NCBI GenBank assembly: GCA_027038095.1
Contig: JALVYA010000197.1
Coordinates: 1 to 7,390, forward strand
Reading direction: 5' to 3'
DNA length: 7,390 nucleotides
From: Archaeoglobaceae archaeon
GTDB lineage: Archaea; Halobacteriota; Archaeoglobi; Archaeoglobales; Archaeoglobaceae
The notes under the pieces: generated by a model
What the model saw: only the letters and a program-made list of their open reading frames with translations
The model's database searches: none
What the model was told of the DNA's origin: nothing
Made by a program: the position numbers and the translations under genes
Shown: positions 4,200 through 7,390 of the stretch, piece by piece
Numbering within the stretch: the first letter of the stretch is position 1
How the letters are laid out: each line of letters starts with the position of its first letter

Positions 4200-6431
4200 T
4201 TAGAAACCTTTGTACGGATTAGCCCCAACCTGCTCTATCTGCTTTATAAAGTCGTCAATAATCTGGGGTATTTTGTCGTAATCGGAGATCGCCAGCTCCA
4301 CAAGCTTAACTCTCTCAGGCTCGAGCATCAGTCTCTGCAACGTCTCCTGAACATTCTCCATCCTCCTGTTTGCCAGCTCACTGCCTCTTATGAAGTGACA
4401 CTGGTAATCCTCTCCGTACTTGCATCCGACCATGAGTATTCCGTCTATACCTCTCGAAAGTGCGTCAGCGACAAAGACAACGTTCACTGAACCCAAACAT
4501 CTGACGGGTATTACTCTCACCAGAGGACTCCACTTGTACCCGTTCAGAGCTGCCATGTCGAGAGCTGGATATGCGTCGTTCTCGCAGAAGAATGCAACTA
4601 TCCTGTACTTTGGATTCTGTTCGTCGTAAGGCACGTCGATTTCTCTTATCATCGAGGAGATCATGTCTATGGAGTAACCCTTGAACGATATTATCTTCTC
4701 AGGACAGGCTCCAAAGCAAACGCCACATCTCCTGCACCTGAGCGGGTTTGGCTTTGGCGTTCCCTTCTCGTCTTCATCAAGAGCGCCGAATGGACATTCT
4801 TCGGTACACCTCTTGCACTGCGTACACCTCTGAAGGAAGAACTGCGGGTAGTCTATGTCTCCAGTCCTCGGGAATGTCGTCTTACCTTCTGCCACGAGCT
4901 CGACGCACTGGATTGCTTTCAGTGCTGCACCCTTTGCATCCTCTATGCACTCAGCTATTGGCATGGGCGCTCTTATACAGCCAGCAGCGTAAATACCGGT
5001 TCTCCTGCTTTCGTACGGGAAGCATATGTAGTTTGAATCCGGTAAGCCGTAGCGGAGTGTTGGAAGCTCGGGACCCTGCCTGTACTGAAGGTTCAGAATG
5101 TGTCCGCGCTTCTTTATTTCTTCCACTTCTTCTTCACTCTTAATGATAGTTGGCTCGTATATGTGCTTGTACGGAACCGTTTTTTCATCGGGGAACTCCT
5201 CCTTTACCGTGTATAGCCCTTTAAGTGCTGAAACCATACCTGTTGCCAGAACGACTGTATCCACTTCAAGGTTTATCGTCTCACCGAGCAGTGTGTTCTC
5301 AACCTCAACCACGAGCTTTCCGTTGTTTTCGGTTATGCTCTTGATTTCGCCCTTGGTCAGAAATATCTTCTCGTCATCCTGCATTGTCTTGTAGAATTCC
5401 TCGTATAAACCGGGCGTTCTCATGTCTTTGTATATTATGTACGCGTTACCTCCTTTCTCGGTAACGTACTTTGCCTGCTTGAGTGAAACGATGCAGCAGG
5501 CTGAAGAGCAGTAGGGCAGATGCTCTGGATCTCTCTGTCCGGCACACTGAACGAAGAGAACGTCTCCCGCAACTCTGCCCTCTTTTGCCATTTCCTCAAA
5601 CTCTATGTTCGTTACAACTCCGGAATACTTGCCGTATCCGAGGTTTTCGAGTTTGGAAGCATCATAGGGTTTCCATCCGGCAGCAAGCACTATGGCACCA
5701 ATCCTTATTTCTTCCTCGCCGGACGGAGTGGAGAGAGCCACGTCAAACAGTCCGGGCTGACCGGATATCTTCTCAATTGTGGTTGATTTGTAAACTTTTA
5801 TTTTTGGATGATTTTCTACTCTGTTTATCATTTCCTGAAGAGCTGAAGAGTCAACTATCCTGTTAAACGGCTTTTCAAAAGCTGTCAGCTTGTAGAACTT
5901 TGCAGCCCAGCCTCCAAGCTCAGCCTCTTTTTCTACAAGAACGACATCGTATCCAGCATCAGCAGCTTCAAGAGCTGCAGTCATTCCAGTTATTCCACCA
6001 CCAATAACCAGTATTGTTTTGCTTGTCTCTTCAAGATATGGTTCCGGTATGTCGGTCTTCTGAGCTTTCACTATTCCCATTTTAAGGTAGTCCTGTGCAA
6101 GGGACTGAGTTTCCTCACCCGGATCGTGACTCCAGACAACACCCTCTCTAAGGTTAACTCTCTCAACTATACAGCCTTCAAAGTTGAAAACATCCCAGTT
6201 AACACGGGGTGAACAGGCAGCTATTACAAGAGTGTTATAACCGGCATTGATATCACTTTTTATCATGTCAACTCCGGCTTTGCTGCACAGACTTTCGTGA
6301 ACTTTACAATCCACCTTTTTTTCTTCAGCAACTTTCTTTAAAGCTTCGATATCCAAGCCATCACCAATACCACAGCCCGTACAGATGTAAACGCAGAGCT
6401 TCTTCTCAAACTTCTTTTCTTCTTCAGCCAC
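4200..6431 (-). CDS. qmoB: QmoB, HdrA/MvhD-like flavin iron-sulfur subunit
   Basis: Large soluble subunit of the Qmo complex, about 743 residues. The order of parts is: an N-terminal HdrA-type region with cysteines (YICTGCGIGDG, SLCSKAG, AACSPRV); an FAD-binding site GGGITGMTAALEAA (about 144-157); the HdrA hallmark CAGQRDPEHLPYCSSACC; two ferredoxin motifs CTQCKRCTEECP and CRRCGVCFGACP (about 540-580); and a C-terminal MvhD-like domain (about 605-743) with cysteines in FFCEND, VRCLG and GCKYGEDYQC. This HdrA-MvhD fusion is characteristic of QmoB. I start it at GTG 6429-6431, with AGGAGGTGA five bases upstream. The GTG three codons earlier lies inside that ribosome binding site. The qmoA stop codon is also inside it, leaving a five-base gap and tight coupling. 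The stop is TAA. Electrons are thought to pass between QmoC and APS reductase through it. Confidence 0.95.
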   Translation of the reverse strand: MAEEEKKFEKKLCVYICTGCGIGDGLDIEALKKVAEEKKVDCKVHESLCSKAGVDMIKSDINAGYNTLVIAACSPRVNWDVFNFEGCIVERVNLREGVVWSHDPGEETQSLAQDYLKMGIVKAQKTDIPEPYLEETSKTILVIGGGITGMTAALEAADAGYDVVLVEKEAELGGWAAKFYKLTAFEKPFNRIVDSSALQEMINRVENHPKIKVYKSTTIEKISGQPGLFDVALSTPSGEEEIRIGAIVLAAGWKPYDASKLENLGYGKYSGVVTNIEFEEMAKEGRVAGDVLFVQCAGQRDPEHLPYCSSACCIVSLKQAKYVTEKGGNAYIIYKDMRTPGLYEEFYKTMQDDEKIFLTKGEIKSITENNGKLVVEVENTLLGETINLEVDTVVLATGMVSALKGLYTVKEEFPDEKTVPYKHIYEPTIIKSEEEVEEIKKRGHILNLQYRQGPELPTLRYGLPDSNYICFPYESRRTGIYAAGCIRAPMPIAECIEDAKGAALKAIQCVELVAEGKTTFPRTGDIDYPQFFLQRCTQCKRCTEECPFGALDEDEKGTPKPNPLRCRRCGVCFGACPEKIISFKGYSIDMISSMIREIDVPYDEQNPKYRIVAFFCENDAYPALDMAALNGYKWSPLVRVIPVRCLGSVNVVFVADALSRGIDGILMVGCKYGEDYQCHFIRGSELANRRMENVQETLQRLMLEPERVKLVELAISDYDKIPQIIDDFIKQIEQVGANPYKGF

Positions 6432-6436
6432 AGTAT

Positions 6437-6445
6437 TCACCTCCT
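6437..6445 (-). promoter_or_regulatory. Ribosome binding site of qmoB
   Basis: AGGAGGTGA on the minus strand overlaps the TGA stop of qmoA and lies five bases before the GTG at 6429-6431. It moves the qmoB start three codons downstream of the longest open frame. Confidence 0.75.
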
Positions 6446-7390
6446 CAAAACCTGAATTGCCTTAAGAGCTGCACCGGTGGCATCCTCTACACTCGATGCT
6501 ACATCTGATGGCTTCTTTGCACATCCAGCAGTGAATATTCCATCCTTCTCAACAACGAACCCGTATTCGTCTTTTTCTAAGCCAGGTACATCACTTGGCT
6601 GCATTCCAGTTGCAAGGACAACTAGGTTAACTTTCTCCTTCTTCTTTACACCAGTTTCCGTATCCTCAGCCTCAACTATCAGGTCACCATCTCCAGCATC
6701 GGTTATCTTAGCAACTTTACCCTTAACGAGCTCTATACCCATGTCCTTAACCTTCGTCAGAAACGCTTCAAATCTGCCGTAAGCTCTAACGTCTATGTAA
6801 AACATGAATACTCTGGCATCGGGGTTTTGCTCTTTGATGTAAGTGGTCTGCTTGAGACTGGCAAGACAGCAAATCGCAGAACAGTAGGGCAGGTGGTTCT
6901 CATCCCTGCTCCCCGCACACTGAACGAATGCCACGCTCTCAACTTCCTTACCGTCAGAAGGTCTGAGTATTTTACCCTTCGTGGGACCGCTTATAGAAGC
7001 CAGCCTCTCAAACTGCACGTTTGTTATGACGTTTGGATGGTCTGGAAGCAGGTTCGTAAGCTTTTTCGCATCGTAAGGCTTCCACCCGGTTGCAACAACT
7101 ATGGCTCCTACCTTCAGGTTCATGGTTTTGGTCTGTTCGTTCAGGTCAATTGCATTGTACTTACAAGCGTTAACGCAGGCACTGCAGCCTTCCTGACAGT
7201 ACTCCCTGTCTATTACGTACTTAAACGGAAAAGCCATGTCGTGTGGTAAGTAGATGGCTCTGGTTGTCGATAAACCGTAGTTAAAGTCGTCAGGCCTCTC
7301 AGCAGGACAGGCGTTAACGCACTCACCGCACGCCGTGCACGCATCCGTAACATACCTCGGGTTTATTTTTACTGTTACGTCGAAGTTGCC
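6437..7390 (-). CDS. qmoA: QmoA, HdrA-like flavoprotein subunit (N-terminus beyond right edge)
   Basis: HdrA-like FAD subunit of the Qmo complex; 317 residues are visible. The frame stays open to the right edge and clearly continues the same protein, so the internal Met at 7237 is not the start. The amino-terminal FAD dinucleotide motif is outside the window. Visible parts are a ferredoxin-like insertion with CTACGECVNACP and, after YLPHDMAFPFKYVID, CQEGCSACVNACKYNAIDL. These are followed by the flavoprotein part with VATGWKPYDA, the HdrA hallmark CAGSRDENHLPYCSAICC, and a C-terminal FAD motif region (GIFTAGCAKKPSDVASSVEDATGAAL, given here as a position marker around 280-305 of the visible part). 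QmoB shares several of these motifs, so the two are paralogues. The stop is TGA, inside the qmoB ribosome binding site. The promoter of the operon must lie beyond the window. Confidence 0.93.
   Translation of the reverse strand, partial: GNFDVTVKINPRYVTDACTACGECVNACPAERPDDFNYGLSTTRAIYLPHDMAFPFKYVIDREYCQEGCSACVNACKYNAIDLNEQTKTMNLKVGAIVVATGWKPYDAKKLTNLLPDHPNVITNVQFERLASISGPTKGKILRPSDGKEVESVAFVQCAGSRDENHLPYCSAICCLASLKQTTYIKEQNPDARVFMFYIDVRAYGRFEAFLTKVKDMGIELVKGKVAKITDAGDGDLIVEAEDTETGVKKKEKVNLVVLATGMQPSDVPGLEKDEYGFVVEKDGIFTAGCAKKPSDVASSVEDATGAALKAIQVLRR

Noticed and set aside
4748..5866. Several plus-strand open frames inside qmoB
   Set aside because: QmoB is certain on the minus strand across this stretch. 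The plus-strand frames are antisense shadows of its codons.
6432..6440. GTG at 6438-6440 as the qmoB start
   Set aside because: It lies within the ribosome binding site AGGAGGTGA. The GTG at 6429-6431 has correct spacing.

Overview
The window looks like chromosome from a sulfate-reducing archaeon of the Archaeoglobus type. Three things point there. It carries a qmoABC operon whose proteins resemble the quinone-interacting oxidoreductase of dissimilatory sulfate reduction. Its tRNA-Tyr gene is interrupted by an archaeal bulge-helix-bulge intron. Its ribosome binding sites match the GGAGGTGAT type. Every gene I can support lies on the minus strand.

Right part (about 3000-7390): qmoA (its beginning is beyond the right edge), qmoB and qmoC, read right to left. 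QmoA and QmoB are HdrA-like flavin/iron-sulfur proteins. QmoC joins an HdrC-like two-cluster domain to a haem b membrane domain. Together they should link the menaquinone pool to APS reductase. An AT-rich non-coding stretch with T-runs follows qmoC.

Middle (2730-2832): a tRNA-Tyr(GTA) gene with a 31-nt intron after position 37.

Left part (1-2650): a compact series of small genes, starting about 80 bp beyond the 3' end of the tRNA. It reads like an integrated virus or plasmid, or the remains of one. The genes overlap or nearly touch. One is a P-loop kinase-like protein, one a small four-cysteine protein, and the rest are unrecognised. No integrase, replication protein or capsid gene is visible, so the identity of the element is inference.

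The most interesting signals are in the left part. (1) Two reading frames are broken only by an in-frame TAG. One is a small gene at 2378-2647, whose frame continues past TAG and ends on the start codon of the next gene. The other is a gene at the left edge, with a strong ribosome binding site and an ATGA overlap, whose third codon is TAG. None of the other eight gene ends in the window uses TAG. Reading of TAG as an amino acid, by pyrrolysine or a suppressor tRNA, is therefore worth testing against the simpler explanation of decayed genes. (2) A 113-bp region at 856-968 holds five GAGTA motifs at exact 12-bp spacing, followed by five TACTC motifs at 11-12 bp spacing around a central palindrome, with perfect 10-bp inverted ends. 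It lies inside a coding frame but appears constrained as DNA.
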